A stretch of 64,000 bases of DNA. It comes from Microcaldota archaeon (GTDB lineage: Archaea > Micrarchaeota > Micrarchaeia > Micrarchaeales > Micrarchaeaceae). Within the stretch, counting starts at the first letter, position 1. Each line of letters begins with the position of its first letter. Both the position numbers and the translations under genes were made by a program. The DNA is taken from assembly GCA_027339055.1 (NCBI GenBank), contig DAHWRK010000002.1, positions 1 to 64,000 of the forward strand, read 5' to 3'. The notes under the pieces are model-generated. The model ran no database searches and was not told the DNA's origin. It saw only the letters and a program-made list of their open reading frames with translations. Shown here piece after piece: positions 1 to 9,313 of the stretch.

Positions 1-510
1 ATTCATCAGCTCGATGTATTCGTCGGCAAACCTGGATTCCATTATTTCTTTGTCCTTGTAAAACATGTAGCTTCCGTCTGGAAGCTTTTTGTCGAATGCC
101 ACATACCTCGTTGATTTCTCTATGTACGAAGCGAATCTCCCATCTTCTATGACTTTTGCCAAAAGGTTAGATATGAATTCGCACGAAGCCGGAATGCCAC
201 CAGCCATTTCCTGTATAGAATCGTCTCCGTAATCCACGAGCCACGATTCAAAAAATTCCCTGCCTCGATTCGAATTCGGAAGAAATTCCTTAAGCAGTAG
301 CTCCCTTCCAGTAAATGATGTTCTGCTGTACCTTGAAAGCAGAGCCCCTGCCTGCTCCGGAGTGAAAGAGTCCCCTATTTTCCAGGCAAATATATTATCG
401 TCCGAATTTGTGACAAACTTTGCGAGTTTGCTCCCATCTTCTTCGGGAAGTTCCCCTACATTTATACCGGCATCGCCATCGTAAAATTTGAGGATTGTTT
501 TTATTGGCAT
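1..510 (-). CDS. thyX: FAD-dependent thymidylate synthase-like protein (ThyX/Thy1 family), partial, runs off window start
   Basis: Reverse translation from the ATG at 510: MPIKTILKFYDGDAGINVGELPEEDGSKLAKFVTNSDD...SRTSFTGRELL...FFESWLVDYGDDSIQEMAGGIPASCEFISNLLAKVIEDGRFASYIEKSTRYVAFDKK; the 'DYGDDSIQEM...EDGRFASYIEKSTRYV' pattern is Thy1-like. Confidence 0.75.
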   Translation of the reverse strand, partial: MPIKTILKFYDGDAGINVGELPEEDGSKLAKFVTNSDDNIFAWKIGDSFTPEQAGALLSRYSRTSFTGRELLLKEFLPNSNRGREFFESWLVDYGDDSIQEMAGGIPASCEFISNLLAKVIEDGRFASYIEKSTRYVAFDKKLPDGSYMFYKDKEIMESRFADEYIELMN

Positions 511-599
511 CGTGAATCACATACAATTGGCAATATAACTTTAAATTGCTTTTATGGGATGTGCAAAAGGCGCTCGCTTACCAGCATATATCTAGCGCC

Positions 600-1093
600 C
601 TATGCTGATTCCTGCGCTTGGAACAGGTAGGCACGTATCTTTGAATGCTTTGAGAAAAGGAAATATGACACTATTACGAAGTCGATGATTATGGCCCCGT
701 GCATTATCGTACAGTAGAGGCATATCGAGTGCACTACGAAAAATTCTAGGTAGACTAGATATGGGACTATTGCAAGACCAAAGAAGCGCCATACGAAAAG
801 CACATAGAATACGCGCTTGGCCAGGGGCTTGCCATGTAAGTTAGCATAAAAACAAGGGCTATGTTTATTATGAACCATAGAGAGGCAAGGAAATCCAGGG
901 AAACCCCAAAGACGCTAGAATAGCTGCTCGTGAGGACCTTCATGCAGTTGAATGGCGTGGAGGCAATGGTAGTGTTTATTACGCAGAAAGACGGCGGATG
1001 ATGTATCACGTAGAGCTCATATATTACTATTCCGGAAGCAATCAGCCCTATTATCGACATTATAGTAAGTATAGCCAAATCTCTGTTTGACAT
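600..1093 (-). pseudogene. VKOR (vitamin K epoxide reductase)-family protein split over two frames (767..1093 N-terminal part, 600..878 C-terminal part)
   Basis: The N-terminal frame has CVINTTIASTPFNCMKVLTSSYSSVFGVSL; the CxxC part (HSICLYCTIMHG) is in another frame. The intact paralog at 59649..60044 carries both parts in one frame. Confidence 0.7.
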
Positions 1094-1166
1094 GTTGTGC
1101 GTTTTGCCACCCGATTAAGATTTATAGATGGTTGCCTTTAGCCAAAAAATGAGTAATATTAAAAAT

Positions 1167-1190
1167 CATGCCGCGGAAATTCGCGGCATG
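1167..1190 (-). terminator. hairpin CATGCCGCG-6nt-CGCGGCATG followed (minus strand) by ATTTTTAATATT
   Basis: Perfect 9-bp inverted repeat just downstream of the minus-strand CDS ending at 1204. Confidence 0.55.
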
Positions 1191-1203
1191 AGAGTAAAAC
1201 CTT

Positions 1204-1812
1204 TCATGGAGGAGAAAGAAGGTGCGCGTATATAGCCGCATAGCCTATGAACAATGCAGCGAATGCTGCTATTATGAGGAGCGTTGCAATGAGATAATAG
1301 GCGTGCTTGCCGTTGTTGCTCTTGGGGTCCAGGTACACCAGCGGAGAAAGTATTGCTGATAGCCCTGAGAATACGTAGAGACCCATCGAGCTTATAAGGT
1401 CAACTCCTGTCTCCAGCTTGAAGTTTAGTATTGCAACTGCTTCGACCAAAATATATATCCCAAGGAAGAACCCGAATATCGAAAGGACTTTCAAGTTCAT
1501 GTTCTTATACAGCATATAGCCTCCCATCACCATAAGCAGCCCGAGGAAAAGCAATGGGTCTCCGAAAAGCATGTTGTATGCAGGAGGAAGCGGCCAGGCG
1601 AATGACATTAGAAAGCCGCTAGCTACATCAAACATCCCGAACCCGATTATAGGTATGGCGAGACTGTTTATTGTTTTCTTTTGCTTTACTGCATATAGTA
1701 AGTACATGGCCAAAAGAGAAGCGCTGGAGCCCAGCGCCAGCAACATTACAGCTAACGAATCCACAAACACTGCTGCCGTTAAATCACCTAAGATACGTGT
1801 GCTTGGAACCAT
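1204..1812 (-). CDS. polytopic membrane protein, DUF981-like
   Basis: ORF 1204..1878 with likely start MVPSTRILGD at 1812; about 7 hydrophobic segments. Confidence 0.6.
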   Translation of the reverse strand: MVPSTRILGDLTAAVFVDSLAVMLLALGSSASLLAMYLLYAVKQKKTINSLAIPIIGFGMFDVASGFLMSFAWPLPPAYNMLFGDPLLFLGLLMVMGGYMLYKNMNLKVLSIFGFFLGIYILVEAVAILNFKLETGVDLISSMGLYVFSGLSAILSPLVYLDPKSNNGKHAYYLIATLLIIAAFAALFIGYAAIYAHLLSPP

Positions 1813-1926
1813 TAATAACTTATCGCTACTGAATGCAATTATGCATAAAAAATGCAAAATATTGAATGCGAAAAGCATGTTATTAATAGTTTAAGTTGCA
1901 TTGGATATACTAAGTATGGCGATAAA

Positions 1927-2292
1927 ATGACCCAAGGCAAGACATCAGATAAAAAAGGGCGTGAAAACTTTTGCGTAATTCGTAGCATGCTGGATGAACA
2001 TGAACTGCAAGGCGAAACGCTGGAAAAGGTAATAAGATCGAATTGGCAAATTACCGTTACTTTTATACTGAATGCGAAAGCTGAAGGGATGTTTTTCAAT
2101 GAAATATTGTCGGAATCTGGGCTCACCGCAAGAACTCTTTCATCTATCCTTAAATCGCTGGAAGCGGAGAAAATGCTCAGCAGAAAAGTTGTTGATTCCC
2201 ATCCCGTAAGAGTGAAATACACACTAACCAGCACAGGAAAGAAACTGGCAAATTCCGGATGCCCCGTAATAGCTTTGGGCGTGCAGGGCTAG
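1927..2292 (+). CDS. winged helix-turn-helix transcriptional regulator (HxlR-like)
   Basis: WQITVTFILNAKAEGMFFNEILSESGLTARTLSSILKSLEAEKMLSRKVV...RVKYTLTSTGKKL. Confidence 0.65.
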   Translation: MTQGKTSDKKGRENFCVIRSMLDEHELQGETLEKVIRSNWQITVTFILNAKAEGMFFNEILSESGLTARTLSSILKSLEAEKMLSRKVVDSHPVRVKYTLTSTGKKLANSGCPVIALGVQG

Positions 2293-2333
2293 TTTCCACG
2301 CATATATTAACCTTTTTGTAGCATTAAGAAACA

Positions 2334-3725
2334 ATGATTCCGGAGCAGGCCAACGAAGGCGAAGAGGCATTTGACATAAACAAAAAACTAGAGGAGCTGC
2401 CGGTAGAAATAAGGCTTAGGGCCATAGACAGGCTCAAGGTTGCTAAGCTAAGGCACAACAGAAGCTTATGGACAAAAATACTGCTCGTAATAGCGCTAAT
2501 AGGCCCGGGAATATTGGTAATGGTGGCTGACAACGATGCAGGAGGCGTAATAACCTACGCTCAAACAGGCTCCATATTCGGGCTTGGATTTTTTATACCG
2601 CTTATGATACTGATGGTGCCCACTGCTTATCTCGTCCAGGAGATGACGGTAAGGCTCGCCGCAGTAACTAGGAGGGGACATGCCGAGATGATATGGAAAA
2701 GGTATGGGCCTTTCTGGGGGGCATTCTCGCTCGGCGATTTGGTAATAGCGAATTCGCTCACGCTCGTTACGGAATTTATAGGGATAACATTCGGCATGAG
2801 CATATTTGGAGTGAAGCCGCTGATTGCAGTCATAATAGGGATAGCTTTCATATCAACGGTAATGCTGACGCTCAGGTACCACAAGTGGGAGCGTGCCAGT
2901 CTGATAATCGCTTTCTTCAACATGATATTCATACCATTGGTATTCTTCGCGCACCCGGATTGGAGCCTTGTTGCAAAGAGCTTCCTGACGTGGCATATCA
3001 GCGGGGGCATAAGCACACTTTTCATATACGTGCTGCTTGCCAACATAGGCACTACGATAGCCCCATGGATGCTCTTCTTTCAGCAGAGCTCCGAAGTCGA
3101 CAAAGGCACGGTGCCTGAAGACATAGGTGCAGGAAAGAGGGATACGTTTGTGGGGGCGTGCATAATGGCCACAGTGGCAATCTGCATCCTTGTGCTGACC
3201 GGTACGCTAGTTTTCAGCACAGGCCACGTAGGAAGCACTACTTCTACTACAAGCTACAGCATAGCATCCATACTTAGCACAATATCAAAGAAGATAGGCA
3301 CGGTGCCTGTTGAGCTGTTTGCCCTTGGGCTTATTGACGCCGGCATAATAGCGGCGATAGCGCTTACGGCAAGCACCTCATGGGCGGTTGGAGAGGCCTT
3401 CAACTGGCCCAAGAGCATAAACTTGCCGTTTCTCGAGGGGAGAAAGTTTTACATTCCGGGCATAATAAGCATGCTCGTTGCCGCTGCCATAGTCTTGGTG
3501 CCCAATGTGCCCCTTGGCTTTCTCAACATAACTGTGCAGGTGATAGCTTCGATATTCATGCCTGCTGCGCTTCTTTTCCTTTTGCTATTGGTAAATGACA
3601 AGGAGGTTATGGGCAAGCGCGTAAACAAGAGATGGGAGAACGTTTCAATAATAACAATAATGGTCGTGTTGGTGAGCATGAGCAGCCTTTACGGGCTAAG
3701 CCTCGTGTTTCCGCACCTGCTGTAG
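2334..3725 (+). CDS. Nramp-family metal ion transporter-like protein
   Basis: 463 aa polytopic; GPGILVMVADNDAGGVITYAQTGSIFG (TM1-like) and ANIGTTIAPWMLFFQQSS (TM6-like). Confidence 0.8.
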   Translation: MIPEQANEGEEAFDINKKLEELPVEIRLRAIDRLKVAKLRHNRSLWTKILLVIALIGPGILVMVADNDAGGVITYAQTGSIFGLGFFIPLMILMVPTAYLVQEMTVRLAAVTRRGHAEMIWKRYGPFWGAFSLGDLVIANSLTLVTEFIGITFGMSIFGVKPLIAVIIGIAFISTVMLTLRYHKWERASLIIAFFNMIFIPLVFFAHPDWSLVAKSFLTWHISGGISTLFIYVLLANIGTTIAPWMLFFQQSSEVDKGTVPEDIGAGKRDTFVGACIMATVAICILVLTGTLVFSTGHVGSTTSTTSYSIASILSTISKKIGTVPVELFALGLIDAGIIAAIALTASTSWAVGEAFNWPKSINLPFLEGRKFYIPGIISMLVAAAIVLVPNVPLGFLNITVQVIASIFMPAALLFLLLLVNDKEVMGKRVNKRWENVSIITIMVVLVSMSSLYGLSLVFPHLL

Positions 3726-3733
3726 GTGATTGA

Positions 3734-3946
3734 ATGGATGCCTTTGACGGAAAAGAATTTGAATTCATAAAGAACGATAAGGATTGGGAAAACTTCCTTA
3801 AGAGGGAAAAGCTAAAGGACTATTCGAAGATACCAGTAAAGAGGGCCAAGGTAAGCGGATGGGTCAAGTTCGCCTTCGCTTTCCTTAGGATATATATAGT
3901 CATAATGCTTGTGCTCATAATCCTCGGATTCCTTAACATAATATGA
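3734..3946 (+). CDS. small protein with a single C-terminal TM helix, next to the Nramp-like gene
   Basis: 70 aa ORF starting 9 nt after the Nramp stop; WVKFAFAFLRIYIVIMLVLIILGFLNII. Confidence 0.5.
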   Translation: MDAFDGKEFEFIKNDKDWENFLKREKLKDYSKIPVKRAKVSGWVKFAFAFLRIYIVIMLVLIILGFLNII

Positions 3947-4087
3947 ATCACTTCTTTATCTCTGCAATATAGATATAGCTGGAATGTTGGAGTAGGCGTT
4001 GGCAAAACCATCAGGCACAATGCACTAGACAATAAAGCCAGAAAATAAAGTGTTCGGATAATGCCTTTATTAGAAGGCAACGCTTGT

Positions 4088-5530
4088 TCAACTTATTGTT
4101 TTTAGATCAACTCCTTTAGTCTCTTTAGAAAGAAGAGCAGAAGCAAGTATGAAAAGCTCGCCAATTATTACGAACACGCCCCACCATTCAAAAAAGCTAG
4201 CTGCTGCAAATCCGACTATTAAAAGCAGAAACACCGTACTCCAGTTCCCGATTATAAACCCTCCATTAAAGCCCAAGCCAGTACCGGTGCTCCTGATAGT
4301 TGTCGGAAATTTTTCAGCAAGGAAAGATGGTATTACGCCATATATTCCTGTGGTTATGAATGCCAATACACTTGCAAATGCAAGCGCGCCGTAAAATCCA
4401 AGTGAATGTGTGATTATAAGATACGTCATAGGTATCGCAAGTATTATGCCTATTATTGAGAATAGTATCATTACGTTTCTCCTGCCTATGAAGTCGCTAA
4501 AGTAGCCCGATGCAAAATAGCCAATCAGAGAAAGCAGTATTGCTATTATCACTACGTATATGTATGAAGGAAATGTCATGAAATTCCCGACAGACAGTAT
4601 CGTAGGATAAAATCCAAGAGTCAGGCCGTATACCCAAGCTATTCCTGTCATTGCAAGTATTCCGGTCATTACGCCCATTGTCGTCTTCCTGTCCTTAAAC
4701 AGTGCCGACAGCGGAGCCCTTGATACCTTTCTCTTTTTATGCAGCTCGGACCACATTGCAGATTCTGGCATTGTGACCCGTAGTATAAGCCCTATTATTA
4801 CAGGTATTATTCCTATCCAAAACATCCACCTCCATCCCGTTATTGCAAAAGAAGTTCCGGGAAAAGCGAAGTGCAGAAGAAGGAACACGACTGCTGCAAG
4901 CGTATACCCTATTGGATAGCCGCTTTGTATTGCTGCTCCCCACAAACCTCTCTTGTTGTTCTTTACTGTTTCCATTAGAATGGTAGCGCTGTTTCCATAT
5001 TCTCCACCTGCGAATATTCCAGTTATAATTCTGAAAAGGAAAAGCAGCAGCGGGGCCGCAATACCTATTGCAGCATACGTGGGGAGAAATCCAGTAAGGA
5101 ATATGATCGCGCCTAAGCCGCCTAGCGTTATCACCATTGCCGGCTTTCGGCCTATTTTGTCGCCGACTCTTCCGAATATTGCCCCGCCCACTGGCCTGAA
5201 TATGAAAGTGGTGGTATAAATGCTCCATGTGCCTATTATAGCCAACCCAAAATTAGCCGGGAAAAAGATATCAGCAAGGACAGGGACAAGAAGAAACATC
5301 ATGCTTAAATCGAAGGCATCGAGTATCCACCCTGCCAATGCACCAGGATAGACCGAAAAGGGTTTTGGCTTAACAAGACCTTTTTGAGATGATGCCATAA
5401 TGTCACTCACCATTGCCAAATAAAAGCTTAAATACTTTTTTATAAGCGGGTGAACCAAGGTCGCATTAGTATCTCCGGGATCTGCGTATGATAGTGCCTG
5501 TGCAAGTAGGGTCGGATCACTAAGCACCAA
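4088..5530 (-). CDS. MFS transporter (metabolite:H+ symporter type)
   Basis: 12-TM protein; RPVGGAIFGRVGDKIGRKPAMV, FRIITGIFAGGEYGNSATILMETV; true start possibly downstream of 5530. Confidence 0.8.
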   Translation of the reverse strand: MVLSDPTLLAQALSYADPGDTNATLVHPLIKKYLSFYLAMVSDIMASSQKGLVKPKPFSVYPGALAGWILDAFDLSMMFLLVPVLADIFFPANFGLAIIGTWSIYTTTFIFRPVGGAIFGRVGDKIGRKPAMVITLGGLGAIIFLTGFLPTYAAIGIAAPLLLFLFRIITGIFAGGEYGNSATILMETVKNNKRGLWGAAIQSGYPIGYTLAAVVFLLLHFAFPGTSFAITGWRWMFWIGIIPVIIGLILRVTMPESAMWSELHKKRKVSRAPLSALFKDRKTTMGVMTGILAMTGIAWVYGLTLGFYPTILSVGNFMTFPSYIYVVIIAILLSLIGYFASGYFSDFIGRRNVMILFSIIGIILAIPMTYLIITHSLGFYGALAFASVLAFITTGIYGVIPSFLAEKFPTTIRSTGTGLGFNGGFIIGNWSTVFLLLIVGFAAASFFEWWGVFVIIGELFILASALLSKETKGVDLKTIS

Positions 5531-5536
5531 TACAAA

Positions 5537-7243
5537 CTATTGCCTTATTTCAGATTCGGAAAGAACCAATATGCCATCCGTTTCGATTGCGGACTTGTAA
5601 AAGCTATATGCTTTTTCGTCCACTATGACGACTACGAATCCGTAATCTTTTATTCTTTTGTCCAGCATTTTTGACGTAGACGATGCCGACTTCTTTCCGG
5701 TTTCATATTCTAATGCCATTTTGTTGCCGTATGCATAAGCTACAACATCCGGTCCTTTGCTGTTGTCTATCACGTGGTTTTCTATCCCGTTGGCTGAAAG
5801 CCATGAGCAGATTGCGTTTACCCCTAGCTCGTGGCCTATGCTAAGGGATGGATTTTTGGCCATAATCCATTCGGAGCCAGAGGAGAAGCTGCTTGATATC
5901 TTTTGTGATTTTTTTAATGATTCTATCTGCTCTTCGGTAAAACCCATACCAATGGCTTCCTCCTTGCGCACAGGATGCCTCAAGGCGTTTTCGGAAGCAT
6001 GATTTTGATAGTCGGGATTTTTATTTCCTGCAGGCATTGCCTCCTTTATTGTTATTTTCACTGGAAGCGCGAATTCGGGGCACGACAGAAGAAAATAGTA
6101 TTTCTGCAGGAACGATATATCCCCGTAGAGAAACTTTTCCATTGCAGGGTTGCCATGCGCCATTACAGAAGCGACATATCTCCGCTCTGAGGGATCCGGA
6201 GAACCGAAAGTAATTATGCACGAAGAATTCTCCACCATGTCCTTTGGAAGGGATATTGCCATGTGCGTGGATACGATTATGCCTATGCCGTACTTTCTTC
6301 CCTCCCTTATTATCTTTTTTATTATTCCTGTCTGCGAATCGTAATCGGATATTACAAAGTCAAGCTCGTCTATGATTATGTAATTTGAAAGTTTGTGCGT
6401 TATTGGCATCGAATGCATCCTTGCGTATAGCCTTTGCAGAAGCTCGTGCATTATTATCCTCTTCGAATAAGGGCTTCTTATTTGCCTTAGCGGTATCGAT
6501 ACGACGCCTTCAAAAAGGTCGTTTATGCCTCCTGGTGCCGTTTCCCCGCGGCCGATGCTTAAAGAACTAAGCCTGTTGAGGATGCTGTAAAGCCTTGACT
6601 TCTCAGCGGCGGTGCGTGAGTTTGCAATGAACGTATTTATTACCCTAATCAACGTATCCATGCTTGGCACGTTTTCGATGCTTGCCTGGTATATGGAGCG
6701 CATGCCCGAAATGGAATAGGCATAGCGTATGCATGAATGCAATGAATTTGACTGCAAGTATCCGAAATTGAATATGTCTGAAAACAGGGATGTGAGCTCC
6801 TGTATGCGCTCTCCGGCACTCAGCCCGTCAAGAGCGAATATGTTTATGCCTTTGAGGGGATCTACGGTTTTCCCATTGACCGAGCTTATTATATCGTAAT
6901 GCTCGCTGTCTGAATCAAATAGAAGAATATTCGTACCTGAAGAGGCCAGCCCGCTTATGAGCTTTTTTAACAGTGTGCTCTTGCCGTTGCCGCTTGCGCC
7001 GGCTATTATTATGTGCGGGCTGTTGTATTCGTGCGGCTTTATGTATACGGTGCCATTGGCCGGTTTCCATGCAAAAGGGATTGCCTTTTGCTCCGCTCCG
7101 CGGAACATGAACGTATGGATGTATGGATAGCCCATTGCTTCCCCTACGCTTATTCCTTCAGCGATAGCCGAACTGCCGCTGCGCGGCTTCTTTTTCATAA
7201 TGTATCCAATGAGCCTTTCCAGGCTCTCGCTCATATTGTCCAT
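5537..7243 (-). CDS. HerA/VirB4-like ATPase with C-terminal restriction-endonuclease-like region
   Basis: Walker A HIIIAGASGNGKSTLLKKL, Walker B YIIIDELDFVI; C-term GHELG...GPDVVAYAYGNKMALEYETGKK. Confidence 0.7.
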   Translation of the reverse strand: MDNMSESLERLIGYIMKKKPRSGSSAIAEGISVGEAMGYPYIHTFMFRGAEQKAIPFAWKPANGTVYIKPHEYNSPHIIIAGASGNGKSTLLKKLISGLASSGTNILLFDSDSEHYDIISSVNGKTVDPLKGINIFALDGLSAGERIQELTSLFSDIFNFGYLQSNSLHSCIRYAYSISGMRSIYQASIENVPSMDTLIRVINTFIANSRTAAEKSRLYSILNRLSSLSIGRGETAPGGINDLFEGVVSIPLRQIRSPYSKRIIMHELLQRLYARMHSMPITHKLSNYIIIDELDFVISDYDSQTGIIKKIIREGRKYGIGIIVSTHMAISLPKDMVENSSCIITFGSPDPSERRYVASVMAHGNPAMEKFLYGDISFLQKYYFLLSCPEFALPVKITIKEAMPAGNKNPDYQNHASENALRHPVRKEEAIGMGFTEEQIESLKKSQKISSSFSSGSEWIMAKNPSLSIGHELGVNAICSWLSANGIENHVIDNSKGPDVVAYAYGNKMALEYETGKKSASSTSKMLDKRIKDYGFVVVIVDEKAYSFYKSAIETDGILVLSESEIRQ

Positions 7244-7387
7244 TTTAACACCATTTGCATAGCTTTAGAATAAGATGCCCTTGATGCATGCAGGAACAAG
7301 AAGTTTCGATTAGGATTAGGGCATCTTGGAACAGTTATTGAATGCTTTATATACTTTTTCAGCAAAACCTGTAATGCTTGTCAATAT

Positions 7388-7521
7388 GCCAGGGTGGCAG
7401 AATCTGGTAACGCGCCGGTCTTGAGTTTTCAAAACGTCAAGAGCTGATTTGTGATGCGAAAAGGCGCGACAGGTAAACCGGTGCCCTCACGGGCTTTAGG
7501 GTTCAAATCCCTACCCTGGCG
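7388..7521 (+). tRNA. tRNA-Ser(TGA) with ~50-nt intron (approx. 7426..7475, canonical 37/38)
   Basis: Acceptor GCCAGGG/CCCTGGC, G73, long variable arm (GTGCCCTCACGGGCTT), anticodon stem CCGGT/ACCGG, T-loop TTCAAAT. Confidence 0.8.
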
Positions 7522-7542
7522 AATCTATCCATAAGGAATCTA

Positions 7543-8133
7543 TCATATGTTTTTAGAAGCGCTTCTGCGGCGCGTATCGGAATCGCTATGCTCTCCCCTT
7601 AAAAGCGTTGCACTGTGGGTTGGCTGATCTTCGCCGCGGAGTTTGTCCAAAAGCCCATATATGGAGCCATGCTCGTTCTTGAGCTGAAGCTGCAGGCCAA
7701 GCACGACATTGTAAGGTATGTACCAGACCTCATCACATATGTCCTTCGTGCTGTGCCCGTATTTCTTAAGCTCTATCTTCAGTTTGTCCGGTTTCTTGGG
7801 CATCTTGTCTGTTATGAGTATAAGGTAGTACGGGGAGCTTACGGGATTATGCTTGAAAGAATTCATCTTTTCTATGAACCTTTTGTCTATGTACTTCTTG
7901 CCGTGGGTCTCTATGAGTACTGTTTTGTCGTTGTAAGTGTCTGCCAACACGAAATCAGGGGTGTAGGTTATGACCTCTTCGTTGCTGCTTATATAGAATT
8001 GAAGGCCTTTGTAGGCGAATCCAATGCCCATGAGGTCTAGGGCAGCCGCGACGTTTGCCTCGAAAGTAGAGGAAAATTTGAATTTATTTTTTTCCATTAT
8101 GTTTACTGCCATTTGTTCCCAAAGCTCCAACAA
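7543..8133 (-). CDS. PD-(D/E)XK nuclease-like protein of unknown function
   Basis: FEANVAAALDLMG...ITYTPDFVLADTYNDKTVLIETHGKKYIDKRF: E...PDF...(I)ETHGK arrangement. Confidence 0.5.
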   Translation of the reverse strand: MLELWEQMAVNIMEKNKFKFSSTFEANVAAALDLMGIGFAYKGLQFYISSNEEVITYTPDFVLADTYNDKTVLIETHGKKYIDKRFIEKMNSFKHNPVSSPYYLILITDKMPKKPDKLKIELKKYGHSTKDICDEVWYIPYNVVLGLQLQLKNEHGSIYGLLDKLRGEDQPTHSATLLRGEHSDSDTRRRSASKNI

Positions 8134-8248
8134 TACACCTCTGCAGAGCTAGCGCTAAGGATTAATCCGTACTTACGCGCAAGCAACTCATACCCTCAGT
8201 AGCTTTTTATTGCATCCTTTTTTATTGCTTGGCTTTTCTATAAAGTTG

Positions 8249-9295
8249 TTAGATTTGTCTATTCCCAAAAAGCATTTGGAGCTTGTCTTTTACGATAGCT
8301 TCGAATGCTGGATTGAAATGCGCGGCACCTACCATGCATACCCCTATGTCCGAATAGGTTTTTATAGAAAGTTTAGGCGCAGCCACTTTAGACACGGCAT
8401 GGGATTCCAGCTCCATTATGGAGTCTTTTAGCTGAACTACGAATCTGGCTATTAGGTCATAATCATACGGCTTGAGATATACTATTGCAAAATAGCTTGA
8501 GCTGTTCCTGAAACGCATTGCCATGCTTATATCGTTTCCCGAAATGGACCTTTCTATGGTTATCCTTGGCCATGAAGGGGTATCCTCGCTTGTTATATGT
8601 TCTGACGCTATCGAGGATGCGGCGCGCAGGATGGGCTCGTGGCCTTCGCCTATGCCTTTTTGCATTATTGACCTTATGCTTACTTCTTTTATGCCATCCT
8701 TTAGGGACACATATTCGTTTATGAAATCCGAAAGATTGTTTTTCACTTCTTCTGTTGCCGTAAGGACCTTTTCCACTACATGAGAAAAGTTCTGTATGTC
8801 GGACTGCTTCTGGATTGTAGCAGTTATTTCCTTTGCTGCAAATTTGGCTTCTTCTTTACTCATCTTTCCGTAAGATCTCCTGCTCACTTCAAGAAGCACT
8901 TTGGCAATCGGCCATGAATGTTCTGCTAGCTCGTCTTTTATCGATTCGAAAAGCCTGTTTTCATCAATGCATACCGAATACTGGTCGTTTTTGATTGGTG
9001 TGAGCCCAAGCTCTTCCCTGATATAATCTACTGCCAGTTTAAGGTCTGACGTGTCGTTTGCCACCGATGCGAGCTTCTGTATGTTGTAATAGGTATTTGA
9101 GTAGCAGTTTATTGCCTTGTTGAGGCTCTGTGCTGCGCTTATTGTAGTTTTGTCCTTGTCTCTAAGAAGATTGTATAGCACAACTCCGGAAAGCTTTGAC
9201 ATGAGTTCTAGCCTTTGGCCCTCTGCATTTTGTTCTGCCAAAGTATTGGATTCTGCCTTAGTCGGGTTTTTATTGTTTTTCTCCATGCAAAACAT
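8249..9295 (-). CDS. hypothetical protein, 348 aa
   Basis: Long ORF; no recognised motif. Confidence 0.6.
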   Translation of the reverse strand: MFCMEKNNKNPTKAESNTLAEQNAEGQRLELMSKLSGVVLYNLLRDKDKTTISAAQSLNKAINCYSNTYYNIQKLASVANDTSDLKLAVDYIREELGLTPIKNDQYSVCIDENRLFESIKDELAEHSWPIAKVLLEVSRRSYGKMSKEEAKFAAKEITATIQKQSDIQNFSHVVEKVLTATEEVKNNLSDFINEYVSLKDGIKEVSIRSIMQKGIGEGHEPILRAASSIASEHITSEDTPSWPRITIERSISGNDISMAMRFRNSSSYFAIVYLKPYDYDLIARFVVQLKDSIMELESHAVSKVAAPKLSIKTYSDIGVCMVGAAHFNPAFEAIVKDKLQMLFGNRQI

Positions 9296-9313
9296 TTTGT
9301 ATATTCTTAACCG

